Below, one piece after another: positions 17,226 through 25,707 of a stretch of DNA of 64,000 bases. The notes under the pieces are model-generated. The model was not told the origin of the DNA. It saw only the letters and a program-made list of their open reading frames with translations, and did no database searches. The translations under genes and the position numbers were made by a program. Where the stretch lies: contig OZ245021.1 of NCBI GenBank assembly GCA_965223775.1, forward strand, positions 5,270,001-5,334,000, written 5' to 3'. The stretch is from JAJDXW01 sp965223775. GTDB taxonomy: Bacteria > Pseudomonadota > Gammaproteobacteria > HK1. Each line of letters starts with the position of its first letter. Position 1 is the first letter of the stretch.

Positions 17226-19175
17226 TCAGGATAGGGGAGCTGGACCTTCGTCTTCCGTCAGGACCGGAAGGGAGCGAGACAGCGCGCGCATCCGGGCGTA
17301 CTCTGCCAGGTAGGAGAGCCTCAGCAACCAGGAGACGACGCGGTGCTTCCTCCCCCCGCGGTCGGCCTCATGGACCCGCTCGGGGGCGATCCGCACCCCT
17401 TCGTCCACCCCGAGAAAGGCGAAGACGCGGCGAAGGACGGCATCGTGGTGCTCCTCGAGGTCGCGGGTGCGGACGATGAGGACCTGCTCCCGGTCGAAGG
17501 ACCGGTAGAGGTTGCGCAACTGGAGGCTGTAGAGACCGCGCCGGCGATACGCGCACACCCGCGTCAGCGAGCCGCTCGCGCGCGGATTGTGGCGGCGCCG
17601 CAGGCGCAGGGGCTCGAGCAGCAGCGCGAGCCATAACGGTCTTCGTTCCTTGCCCCGGCGCTTCTGGAAGTAGTAGCTCGAGAGCGCGCGCCCGACGGGG
17701 TCGCGCAGGAGCACGATCAGCTTGAGCCCGGGGTGGTATCGCCTGAGCTCGCGTGCGATCTCGGGAAAGAACAGGTAAACGGGCGTCGCCTCGCCCCGGA
17801 TCCGCCCGCCGGCGCCCTCGGTGAAGGCACGGCGATAGCGGGCGTCGATCTGCTCCGAGGTCCAGTCCGAGGAGTAGTTCGCCCCATCGAAGAGATGCAC
17901 CTCCTTCGGCGATGACATGGCGACCCCGGGGTGCCGGGAGAGGAAGCGCGCGAGCGCGGTCGTCCCGCATCGTTGCGCGCCCACGATCATGAAGCCGAGC
18001 ATGGGCCGATGCGGCTCGGGTTCGACTCGCGCCGGCGGCGGGGTCCCCCCCGACTGGTCCGGCTCACACGGCCGCGGCCACGCCGCGCCCACCCCGAGCC
18101 CCGTATCGCGCCAGAGCCGGTCGACGTCACCCAGGATGGCGTGGAACCGCTCCCGTTCGGCCTCCAGCGAATGCCGGGCGGCGGTGTCCCGGGCGTGCCG
18201 GTGCATGCGCCCCCGCTCCGGTGCCGGCATGCCGAGCGCTCTCGTCACCCCCGCGCGCAAGGAATCGGGATCGGGTTCCGCAATCAGACAGCTCCCCTCA
18301 TGGCGGCAGAAGCCACGATTGCCGACACCGTCCAGGGTCACCACGAGGCATCCCGACGCCATGGCCTCGAGGGCGGGGAGATAGAAGCCCTCCTCGACAT
18401 GGGGCAGGCAGACCGCGACCCGGCTTCCGGCCAGCAGCTCGAGGAACTCACCACGGTCGAGGAACTCGGTGAGCAGACGATGCTGCACGCCTTCCGCATG
18501 CAGACGCGCAGCGAGGCCCCGAGCGAGGTCGGGCCGCTTGTAGCCGACGATCGTGACGGCCGAGGGCCGCGCCTCGAACCCGTCCGGGGAGCCTTCGTCC
18601 GCGGCCTCGAAGGGCGTCACGTCGATGCCGTTCGGGATCGTCAGTACGGGGCCACGCGGGCGGCCGGTGGCGGAGACCGCGCCGGCGACCTCCTGGCTCA
18701 CGCAGATCCGGATCGCCCTCTCGGCGAGATAACGATGGAGCTCGGTGCCGGCGTGGGCGTGACGGACGTGCTGGATGAGATTGATCCTGGGGTTGGGCAG
18801 AGCACCCAGCCCGCTCCCGTCGAGGAAGCGCCAGTCCAGTCCGGCGAGGAAGAGCACGTCACGGGGGCCCGGCTCCCACCGCTCGGCGACGACTCCGTTC
18901 CCCGCGGGCCAGAGCTGGGCGCGTTCGCGAGCGAGAGACTCGTTGGAGGGCTCTCCGGTGAACGTGATTCTCGGCGCGAAACCGGGCATCCGCAGAACGT
19001 GATCGAAGTAATGGGAGTGCTTGACGTGCCCGCCGTAGAGGCGCACGTACTCCCGGTGAAACCACACCTTTCTCGACACCGATCGGGTTATGGGACGCTC
19101 AGGTCCACCCCGCGTCAATCCGCGTTCGTTCCGAAGCCGGCCGACCTCGATCGTCGCGCCCGGGAGCCCGGCCAT
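17226..19175 (-). CDS. GT4-like glycosyltransferase fused to sulfotransferase
   Basis: A 649-residue two-domain protein. Residues ~45-370 look like a GT-B, GT4-type glycosyltransferase: IPNGIDVTPFE, then a nucleotide-sugar region VCLPHVEEGFYLPALEAMASG, which is the family E-x7-E motif. Residues ~395-630 are a sulfotransferase domain with FMIVGAQRCGTTALARFL, RGEATPVYLFFPEIA and LIVLLRDPVGRALSSYY. A Pro-rich linker joins them. One polypeptide that adds a sugar and may then sulfate it fits a sulfated surface glycan. The start at 19175 overlaps the preceding gene's stop by one base (TAATG), so the two are coupled. This is a different architecture from the giant fusion at 825-4748. Confidence 0.85.
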   Translation of the reverse strand: MAGLPGATIEVGRLRNERGLTRGGPERPITRSVSRKVWFHREYVRLYGGHVKHSHYFDHVLRMPGFAPRITFTGEPSNESLARERAQLWPAGNGVVAERWEPGPRDVLFLAGLDWRFLDGSGLGALPNPRINLIQHVRHAHAGTELHRYLAERAIRICVSQEVAGAVSATGRPRGPVLTIPNGIDVTPFEAADEGSPDGFEARPSAVTIVGYKRPDLARGLAARLHAEGVQHRLLTEFLDRGEFLELLAGSRVAVCLPHVEEGFYLPALEAMASGCLVVTLDGVGNRGFCRHEGSCLIAEPDPDSLRAGVTRALGMPAPERGRMHRHARDTAARHSLEAERERFHAILGDVDRLWRDTGLGVGAAWPRPCEPDQSGGTPPPARVEPEPHRPMLGFMIVGAQRCGTTALARFLSRHPGVAMSSPKEVHLFDGANYSSDWTSEQIDARYRRAFTEGAGGRIRGEATPVYLFFPEIARELRRYHPGLKLIVLLRDPVGRALSSYYFQKRRGKERRPLWLALLLEPLRLRRRHNPRASGSLTRVCAYRRRGLYSLQLRNLYRSFDREQVLIVRTRDLEEHHDAVLRRVFAFLGVDEGVRIAPERVHEADRGGRKHRVVSWLLRLSYLAEYARMRALSRSLPVLTEDEGPAPLS

Positions 19176-20029
19176 TACCTGCGCCGCCGGATCCGGTCCG
19201 CGACCTGTTCACAGTCAACGGGCCGGTAGAAATGCGTCCAGGTGCCGCCGGTGCTCAGCAGAGCATCCAACAGCATGTCGACCACGGACTTGTCGTAGAG
19301 TGCGCTGTCGTTGAGATTCTCCAGGATCGCGGGCCGCGCCCGGGGGTGGCCCAGCCGCCGGAAGAGGGCAAGACCACCGGTCTCGATCAGATCCTCGTAA
19401 CGGATGATGTTCTCCGGGGGAAGATGGGCTCGGTACTGAGTGAAGAACCAGTCGAGCACGATGATCTGGCGTTGCAGAACGTTCGGCTCGCGTTCCAATG
19501 CAAGAAACAGGCGCCGGTCGAGCTCCTCGCCGGCCGGTATGCGCCCCCGGTGGACCGGCAGGTCCACGGTCTGCCAGGAGGCGAGCACCGACAACGGATT
19601 TCGCACCAGGGCCAGACAGCCAAAGGATTCCGCCAGGCGCGGCAAGAGCGCAGCGAACAGGGCGTTGTGCTTGATGAGGAGGGTGAACCGGGCGGACAGG
19701 GGCTTGTCGATTGCGATCTCGCCCCACCCGCTCGAGAGCCGGCGCAGGCCGGCCGCCGTATGCGTCGAGGCGGTCCGATTGTCGTCGAGGCGACCCATGA
19801 CCTGGATGGAGGACGCTCGGCGCTCGGCCAGGATCCGCTCCCTCGCCTGCTCCGCGAAGCCGCCGATTCGGGCGCAGGCGACGCGCGGGGTCTCCATCCC
19901 TCCGAACGCCTTGCGGCGGACAGGCTCCGACAGAGCCACGGTGTCCGGCAGCTCGCCCGCCAGCCGGCAAGCCAGCGACGTACCGGAGCGCGGAATCCCG
20001 GTCAGCAGCCACGTTCGCGACCTCGTCAT
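19175..20029 (-). CDS. sulfotransferase-family protein
   Basis: A 284-residue protein with PAPS-binding loop LTGIPRSGTSLACRLAG at residues ~8-24 and 3'-phosphate region ALVRNPLSVLASWQTVD, then IRYEDLIETGG, a conserved late motif of the family. It probably modifies the same polysaccharide as its neighbours. The start at 20029 places the P-loop close to the N-terminus, as in the paralogues; the frame stays open to 20179 and an ATG at 20098 is possible. It is first of a two-gene minus-strand unit with the GT4-sulfotransferase fusion (TAATG junction). Confidence 0.8.
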   Translation of the reverse strand: MTRSRTWLLTGIPRSGTSLACRLAGELPDTVALSEPVRRKAFGGMETPRVACARIGGFAEQARERILAERRASSIQVMGRLDDNRTASTHTAAGLRRLSSGWGEIAIDKPLSARFTLLIKHNALFAALLPRLAESFGCLALVRNPLSVLASWQTVDLPVHRGRIPAGEELDRRLFLALEREPNVLQRQIIVLDWFFTQYRAHLPPENIIRYEDLIETGGLALFRRLGHPRARPAILENLNDSALYDKSVVDMLLDALLSTGGTWTHFYRPVDCEQVADRIRRRR

Positions 20030-20218
20030 CGCTCCGGCCCCGTGAGGAGTCCCCGCCTTGGCCGCTGCATCTGCTGTTCCTCCCCTCTCCCGCAGCATGG
20101 CCTCGCGACGGCCGGACCGGATCGCTCGAAGGCGGCCTCCGCACCTGCGCGCCGCCCGCCATCCGTGGTCCGGGATCATAATTCCTGGCCAGCCCGTCTG
20201 CCCGCCTGCCCGACCGGT

Positions 20219-20600
20219 TCACAGGTCGTCGAACAATCTTGACGCCGCTACTGCGCGGATGCCCTTGGCGAAGGGAAAGGTCTCCTCGCCGGCGTGGATC
20301 ACGTCCAGAGGAACCCAGGCCGAGGTCGGCGACCGCCGACGCGCTCGTGAGCCTGACCTCGAATGCCCGCAGCCGGCCGCCGCACTGCACGATCAGATCG
20401 ATCTCCGCGCCGGAATTCGTGGCCCGGAAATCGCACTGGCGCTCGTCCACGCCGAGGGCCCGGACGAGATTCTCGATCACGAACCCCTCCCACGACGCGC
20501 CCACCTTGGAGTGGCGTTCCGGCTCCGTCCGCGTTCCCACATCCAGCAGACGGTGAAGGCGATCTTCGGTGCGAAGCCGGGCATCCGATTCGGCCCGGTA
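20219..20600 (-). pseudogene. DUF4143 ATPase C-terminal remnant, frameshifted
   Basis: One frame reads HSKVGASWEGFVIENLV, then CDFRATNSGAEIDLI and GGRLRAFEVRLTSA, the C-terminal domain of AAA+ ATPases with a DUF4143 nuclease-like fold. It then shifts frame twice: DVIHAGEETFPF continues in a second frame and AKGIRAVAASRLFDDL plus a stop in a third. The N-terminal ATPase domain is missing. It is clearly a decayed gene next to the sulfotransferase cluster. Confidence 0.72.
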
Positions 20601-20777
20601 CCGCCGGGGCGGAATCCGACGAAGATCGAGAATCTGGCGTACGCCACCGCGCCCCGCCCTGCGCCATGCTGTGCTCCGCCAACGTGGCAGCGGCTTGGGA
20701 CGGGGACAGGGCTATGCTACCGTCGCTCGGAACATCGGTGCGGGCCGCACCGGCTCGCCATGGGGAGGAGTTCGCCG

Positions 20778-21527
20778 ATGAGCGCAACCGTTCCGTCGCC
20801 GGCCGAGATGGAATATCCCTGCTCGGACGGCAAGCCGATGTCGGAGAATGACTGGCAGGCCGCCGCCATCATGTACGCCCGCGGAGTGCTGAGCGCCCGG
20901 TACGCCGACTGCCCGAAGGTGTACGTGGCGGGGAATCTGTTCATCTACTACGAGGAGGGCAATCCCCGGGCGTCGGTCTCGCCGGACCTGTTCGTGGTGT
21001 TCGGGGCGGAGAACCGGATGCGCCCGGTGTACAAGGTCTGGGAGGAGGGGAAGGTTCCGGACTTCGTGCTGGAGGTGGCGTCGCCGAGCACGTGGGAGGA
21101 GGACGAGGGTGCGAAGCGGGTGCTGTACGAGCGTCTGGGGGTTCGCGAGTACTGGCAGGTCGACCCGAGGGGGGAATTCCTGCCGTCGCGTCTGCAGGGG
21201 CGGCGGCTGCGCAGGGGGGTGTACGAGCCGCGGCCGGTCGCGGAGTCGCTGGACGGGATGCTGATGTTGCGCAGCGAGACGCTGGGACTGGATTTGCTGG
21301 CGGGCCGGGGCGGGGAGCTGTACTTCCGCGATCCGGTGAGCGGGCAGCGCCTGCTCGGTCTCAAGGAGGAAGCGGTTGCACGACAGGCGGCGGAGGCGCG
21401 GGTGGAGCAGGAAGCGGTCGCACGGCGGGCCGCGGAGTCACGGGCGGAGCAGGAAGCGGTCGCACGGCGGGCGGCCGAGGCGCGGGTCGCGGAGCTCGAG
21501 GCGCTTGTCCGCGGCAAGCGCGGCTGA
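20778..21527 (+). CDS. Uma2-family putative restriction endonuclease
   Basis: A 249-residue protein of the Uma2/DUF820 family, which has a PD-(D/E)xK nuclease fold. The core appears as VSPDLFVVFG (catalytic Asp) and PDFVLEVASPST (Glu-x-Val), followed by REYWQVDPRGEFL. The last ~60 residues are a charged coiled coil of EAVARRAAE-type repeats. The ATG at 20778 has GGAGGAG with 7-nt spacing. Uma2 genes are common in cyanobacteria and some other bacteria, often in mobile DNA; the biological role is poorly known. It stands alone between a decayed ATPase and a sulfotransferase. Confidence 0.85.
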   Translation: MSATVPSPAEMEYPCSDGKPMSENDWQAAAIMYARGVLSARYADCPKVYVAGNLFIYYEEGNPRASVSPDLFVVFGAENRMRPVYKVWEEGKVPDFVLEVASPSTWEEDEGAKRVLYERLGVREYWQVDPRGEFLPSRLQGRRLRRGVYEPRPVAESLDGMLMLRSETLGLDLLAGRGGELYFRDPVSGQRLLGLKEEAVARQAAEARVEQEAVARRAAESRAEQEAVARRAAEARVAELEALVRGKRG

Positions 21528-21745
21528 CGGAGCGGCCTGCCCGACCGGCCCTCGCGGGGGCGACATTCCGCCGCACCCGCCCGCTCCTCCTTCCGCTTCC
21601 CGACTCTGGAACGCACGTCACGTTCTTCGCCCGCCCGCCGGATCGTCAAGGGGCGCGGCTTGCCGATCGAAATCTTGGGCGCGATACACCTGTATCCGCG
21701 AGACGAACGAGACAAAGGCGAGAAGAGCCGGGAGGACACGATTGC

Positions 21746-22600
21746 ATGAAGCACCCCGACCGATTCACTCGACCAGAAGGGGTGTGGGTCGATCCGGCAG
21801 CCTGGAGGAAATGGACGGCGCCAGCACGCATCGCTCCCACGTTTCTCGTCATCGGGGCCCAGAGGAGCGGTTCGACCTCGCTCTTCCGCTATCTCGCAAT
21901 GCATCCCTGCACACTTCCACCGCTTCGCAAGGAGGTTCACTACTTCGACTTTCAATACGAGAAGGGGCCCGGCTGGTACCTCGCCCATTTCCCCGGAGCC
22001 CACAGGCGAGTCGCCAGCAGCCACCCGACGATCACGTTCGAGGCTTCACCCTATTACATGGTCCATCCTCTGGCCCCCGCGCGGATCAAGGCGTTCAACC
22101 CCGACATGAAGCTCATCGCGATACTCCGCGATCCGGCCGATCGGGCTCTCTCTCACTACCACCATGAATGCCGCAGGGGAATCGAGACCCTGAGCTTCGA
22201 AGAAGCAATCGCGGCCGAGCCGGAGCGACTGTCCGGTTCGGACCGCCTGCTGAAACAGCCACCGCACTATTTCAGCTATCGACACCGCCACTTCTCGTAC
22301 CTCGACCGAGGCCGCTATGCGCACCACCTGGGAGCATGGCTCGACCATTTCCCAAGGGGAAACCTTCTCCTCCTCAAGAGCGAAGACCTGTTCAAAGACG
22401 CCGATTCGGCAATGAACAAGGTATTCACGTTCCTCGGTCTGCCGGCTCACCGGATTTCGATCGACAGCGTATCCAAGTCCGCCTGTCAACCCATGCAGCC
22501 GGATCTCCGGGATCGGCTGCGGCGATACTTCGCTCCGGATCAGGAGCGGCTGGATGCAATGCTGGAATCGGCGGCCGTTGGACGTAGCGGCGTACGATAA
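21746..22600 (+). CDS. sulfotransferase domain protein (heparan-type)
   Basis: A 284-residue sulfotransferase resembling the NDST/HSST group acting on sugars. PAPS 5'-loop FLVIGAQRSGSTSLFRYL at residues ~31-48, then KEVHYFDFQYEKG (the typical K-E-x-H-x-F-D after the loop), 3'-phosphate site AILRDPADRALSHYHHE and LLLLKSEDLFKD. The start at 21746 has GGAGG with 10-nt spacing. A plausible role is O- or N-sulfation of the polysaccharide produced by the neighbouring glycosyltransferases. It is monocistronic as far as can be seen and immediately precedes a repeat-rich region. Confidence 0.87.
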   Translation: MKHPDRFTRPEGVWVDPAAWRKWTAPARIAPTFLVIGAQRSGSTSLFRYLAMHPCTLPPLRKEVHYFDFQYEKGPGWYLAHFPGAHRRVASSHPTITFEASPYYMVHPLAPARIKAFNPDMKLIAILRDPADRALSHYHHECRRGIETLSFEEAIAAEPERLSGSDRLLKQPPHYFSYRHRHFSYLDRGRYAHHLGAWLDHFPRGNLLLLKSEDLFKDADSAMNKVFTFLGLPAHRISIDSVSKSACQPMQPDLRDRLRRYFAPDQERLDAMLESAAVGRSGVR

Positions 22601-22680
22601 TTCCGAGGCGACCACCCCGCTTGTGTGGAACATCCGCAAGCCATTGATTTCGGTTGTCGACCCCACACCCGGAACGGCCC

Positions 22681-22782
22681 TCCTTCCTCTCCCCTCTCCC
22701 TCCGGGAGAGGGGCCGGGGGTGAGGGGGCCCACGTCCGGGGCTCCCCCCACCCCAACCCCTCCCCCGAGGGGGAAGGGGCTT
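22681..22782. repeat. GC-rich CCCTCTCCC-type intergenic repeat, two palindromic halves
   Basis: Two adjacent imperfect palindromes of the kind CCCTCTCCC-TCCGG-GAGAGGGG and CCCCTCCCCCGAGGGGGAAGGGG separated by ~40 bp. This extragenic repeat type is scattered through many proteobacterial genomes. It lies just downstream of the sulfotransferase gene and may help end transcription. Confidence 0.7.
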
Positions 22783-22806
22783 AATGGAGCCCCTGAATTA
22801 TCCCCA

Positions 22807-22814
22807 ATGGTCCT
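22807..22814. repeat. 8-bp direct repeat, left flank of composite transposon
   Basis: ATGGTCCT immediately outside the left terminal inverted repeat at 22815. The identical 8-mer lies immediately outside the right terminal repeat at 26764-26771. Eight base pairs is the target duplication length known for IS1595-family elements. Confidence 0.8.
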
Positions 22815-22987
22815 CCTGATTACGTACGAAGCTCATCTGCGCTGCGGACACGAAACGCAATCGTCCTCGAGAGCTCGTCGGAGACCGAGAATCGACGGCC
22901 AAGCGGCCGGAAACGTGGTTTCGGGGCCGCCTGAACACCAGTTTCCGGCGGCCAGCAGTCGCAAGGCGAGCTTGGTACGTAATCAGG
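22815..22987. mobile_element. 173-bp MITE-like derivative of the IS1595-type element
   Basis: Begins CCTGATTACGTACGAAGCTC and ends with the inverted partner GAGCTTGGTACGTAATCAGG, the same ends as the IS at 25708-26763. The 130-bp interior contains no coding frame of note and is unlike the IS interior. It could be mobilised in trans by the related transposase. Confidence 0.78.
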
Positions 22988-23398
22988 AACGCCCTTGCGT
23001 GGTCGTCTTCGTCTTCCACGGTCGATCCGCATCTCCGCTCGTTCCCCGGCGCGAAGAGGAGCAAGAACATGTTGAGGCCTCAGCCGCTCGCGTAAGACTG
23101 GCGGGAGTTCGCCGATCGGATCGCGCTGTGGGGCTGGCGTTGTGACGCACGTCGCCCGGTCTCATGACCTGCCGTCCAGTCTCAGCAATGTGAGTCTGTC
23201 GCACAGAATCTGAGCCCGACGGGGATTGCAGTCTCAGATAACCTGAGCCAGAAACGGCGATGATTTCGCGCCCGAGCCCCGATGATCTAAAGCCGCTACA
23301 ATTATCCGGGAGATCGCCACCGGCAAGTTCAACAGCACTCGGGATAACCCCAGCGGAACCTGTCAACGGCACCGACAGCTCATGTTCGAGAGAAGCCC
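22988..23398. other. intergenic region inside the transposon, upstream of the esterase
   Basis: About 410 bp. A short stretch near 23100 (reading WREFADRIALWGWR in one plus-strand frame) looks like a protein scrap but cannot be assigned. Nothing else is recognised; the promoter of the autotransporter gene should lie here. Confidence 0.3.
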
Positions 23399-25324
23399 AT
23401 GCTTGTTCGAGCCAAAGACCGAGTGCAATGGATCCTGCTTGGGGTGGCCCTCGCGGCGGCCGCCGCGCTCGCGGCCCCCGCCGGCGCCGCTCCGGACAGT
23501 ATCGTCATTATCGGCGACAGCATCTCCGACGACGGAAAGCTCCGCGTGCTTGCTCCGGGCCGCGCCCCGCCCGCACCGTACTACTGGATGGGCCGGTTCT
23601 CGAATGGTCCGAGTTATGCCGAGCTCATCAGCGACGAGCTCGGCGTGGCCGAGGACCAGGTATTCAACTTCGCGATCGGAGGGGCCCGGTCCGGGTCGGG
23701 GGAACCGACCCGCCCCATCGATGCGCTCGACCAGGTCGCCCAAGCCATTGGCCGCGGGGCGGTCAGCCCGAACGGACTCGCCGTCTACTTCATCGGCGCC
23801 AACGACCTGAGCGCGCTCTTCGAGGGGGAGCTGCCCGGCGTCACCCCGCAAGCGCACGTCGCAACCGTCATCGGAAACGTCGCGACCGGCATCGGCCGGT
23901 TGGCACACGCGGGACAGAAGCGCTTCGTGCTCGTCGACATGCCGGACATCGGAAAGCTCCCGGCAGTCAGGTCGCTCGGGGCGGGCACGGCCGCCAGCGC
24001 GACCGCGCTAACGGACGCGTTCAACGCCGCGCTCCGACAGACCGCGGACGGCCTCGAATCGCAGCTCGGCATCGATGTTGCCATCGTCAGCTTCAACGAC
24101 CTGTTCGATGACCTGCTCGCGAGCTCGTCGCGCTACGGACTCGAGAACCTCACCACCCCGTGCTTCGTCTTCAACCACACCCGGCGCGAACCTTTGCCTC
24201 CGGCGGCGACCGGGGCCTGCCCGGGAGTGGCGCAAGCGTCGCCGAGTGCGGCCGAGAATACGCTCTATTGGGATCCGTTCCACCCGACGGCTCGGGTGCA
24301 TGCAATTGCGGCCGAGTTCCTCGCCGCAAACGTCGACGCGCTCGCCGAGGCGGGCGCCGACATCGTGTCGCGTGCAGCGCTCGGGAATCTCGCCGCAGGC
24401 GACCGACAGCGTCTGGTAGAAACGCGCCTCGCCGCACTTTCCGGGACGCCGGACTGGGCGGCGGCGACGGCGGAGCGGACCACGCCGGGCGGGTGGACGG
24501 TGTACCTCGCGGGCAGCATCCGCGACGGGGCGCGCGAAGGCGAGAGCAGTCGGCGGGGGTTCGAATTCAATGTCCGGACCGTGATGCTCGGGGTCGAAGG
24601 AATGCCCGGACGGGCGGTGCTCGCAGGCGCCGCTCTCGGCCAGTCCACTGGAAGCCTCGTGCTCGATGGCGACCGGGGCGAAAGCGATCTCGACGCCGTG
24701 TTCGGGAGTGTCTATGGCCGGATCGACGGACGCGACGTCGACGGCCGGGGCTTCTACGTCGGGGCGGCGGCCGGCGCGTCGCGCGACCGCCACGAACTTG
24801 GCCGCCCGACCGGCTTCTCTCCGTACCCCAGCGCTTCGGCCAGCCCCGACGGAACGACCCGGTCGCTCCTCGTAAGCGGTGGCTACGACTTCCCGCGGGG
24901 CAACACGGTGTTCGGCCCCGTATTTGGTGCCCGCTGGAGCCGTTCGTCGGTCGATGCCTACGTGGAGGACGCGGGACCCATCGCGCTCTCGGTCGCGAAG
25001 CAGGACCTCGCCACGCGCATCGTCTTCGCCGGGGGCCGCATCGAGCGCCGTTCCGTTACCGGCAGCACCGTCAACGCCCTGCCCTACGCGCGAATCGTCG
25101 TCGAGCACGAGGCGAACGGCGGCGACGTCCTGTCCGGCAAGCTCCCCTCGGGCGAGTCGGTGCGGGGCAAGGGCGGAGACACCGGCAGCGCGCTGGTCGT
25201 GAATGGCGGGCTCCGCTTCCGGCTGCGCGATTCCGTCTCTGCGCACGTAGGAGCGGAAGCGGCCGTGCGAAGAGACACCGATACCGAGCTTACCGTGTTC
25301 GGCCGGGTGTCGATACGCTACTGA
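23399..25324 (+). CDS. GDSL-family autotransporter esterase (EstA-like)
   Basis: A 641-residue outer-membrane esterase. A signal peptide (residues ~1-30, ending AGAAP) precedes an SGNH/GDSL hydrolase passenger: block I VIIGDSISDDG with the nucleophilic Ser at ~41, block III FIGANDLSAL, and block V DPFHPT supplying the Asp-His pair. From about residue 365 the protein is a C-terminal autotransporter beta-barrel with alternating hydrophobic strands, ending in the aromatic VFGRVSIRY that suits outer-membrane insertion. It resembles EstA of Pseudomonas, which hydrolyses acyl esters and is anchored on the surface (type Va secretion). It is the main cargo of the putative composite transposon. Confidence 0.9.
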   Translation: MLVRAKDRVQWILLGVALAAAAALAAPAGAAPDSIVIIGDSISDDGKLRVLAPGRAPPAPYYWMGRFSNGPSYAELISDELGVAEDQVFNFAIGGARSGSGEPTRPIDALDQVAQAIGRGAVSPNGLAVYFIGANDLSALFEGELPGVTPQAHVATVIGNVATGIGRLAHAGQKRFVLVDMPDIGKLPAVRSLGAGTAASATALTDAFNAALRQTADGLESQLGIDVAIVSFNDLFDDLLASSSRYGLENLTTPCFVFNHTRREPLPPAATGACPGVAQASPSAAENTLYWDPFHPTARVHAIAAEFLAANVDALAEAGADIVSRAALGNLAAGDRQRLVETRLAALSGTPDWAAATAERTTPGGWTVYLAGSIRDGAREGESSRRGFEFNVRTVMLGVEGMPGRAVLAGAALGQSTGSLVLDGDRGESDLDAVFGSVYGRIDGRDVDGRGFYVGAAAGASRDRHELGRPTGFSPYPSASASPDGTTRSLLVSGGYDFPRGNTVFGPVFGARWSRSSVDAYVEDAGPIALSVAKQDLATRIVFAGGRIERRSVTGSTVNALPYARIVVEHEANGGDVLSGKLPSGESVRGKGGDTGSALVVNGGLRFRLRDSVSAHVGAEAAVRRDTDTELTVFGRVSIRY

Positions 25325-25476
25325 CATGCCGCTCCGGCCGTTCTGGGGAGTACCAAAAAGTGTGGGGTGCCGATTTGTGCGGGCGGGTGAGCTGTTCATT
25401 AACCCGAAATGAACACGAGAAAGCGGGCCCGGGGTGTTCACTCGTCACGTCCTTGTGGGTATACCCATCGTGACGC

Positions 25477-25614
25477 TCATGCGGCCTTTCCCTCGAAGTC
25501 AATGCGCCGGTCGAGATCCACCTTGAAGCGGCCATGGGGGTTGATGTGCGTGTAGATGAGCGGCGTCCGCACGCGCAAGTCATCCGAGGAAAGCCTGGTC
25601 GGCCTGGGTGCCAT
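25477..25614 (-). pseudogene. transposase-like C-terminal remnant
   Basis: A 45-codon frame ending TPLIYTHINPHGRFKVDLDR and a short tail before TGA. It has the look of a conserved protein C-terminus, possibly of a Tn3-type or similar transposase, but I cannot assign it firmly. It is cut off upstream by frame changes and by the IS inserted at 25708. A shorter relic of the same DNA (shared ACGCTCATGCGGCC) lies near 31513. Confidence 0.35.
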
Positions 25615-25707
25615 CCGGCAGTGCGTGATCGAACAGGACGCTCACGCTTTCGGTCAGGTCCACCTTCAGCAGCCCGTCAATCCTGACCGCGCGAATGCTT
25701 CGGTGGA

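Noticed and set aside
19215..20540. 441-codon frame that begins with DUF4143-like sequence and runs through the sulfotransferase gene
   Set aside because: Only the first ~60 codons are protein-like; the rest is an out-of-frame shadow of the sulfotransferase. The DUF4143 part is recorded as a pseudogene.
18965..20600. Short similar stretches near 18970 and 20575 (both containing GGGCATCCG after GCGAA)
   Set aside because: About 20 bp in coding or decayed DNA of high GC; no flanking structure and too short to call a repeat family.
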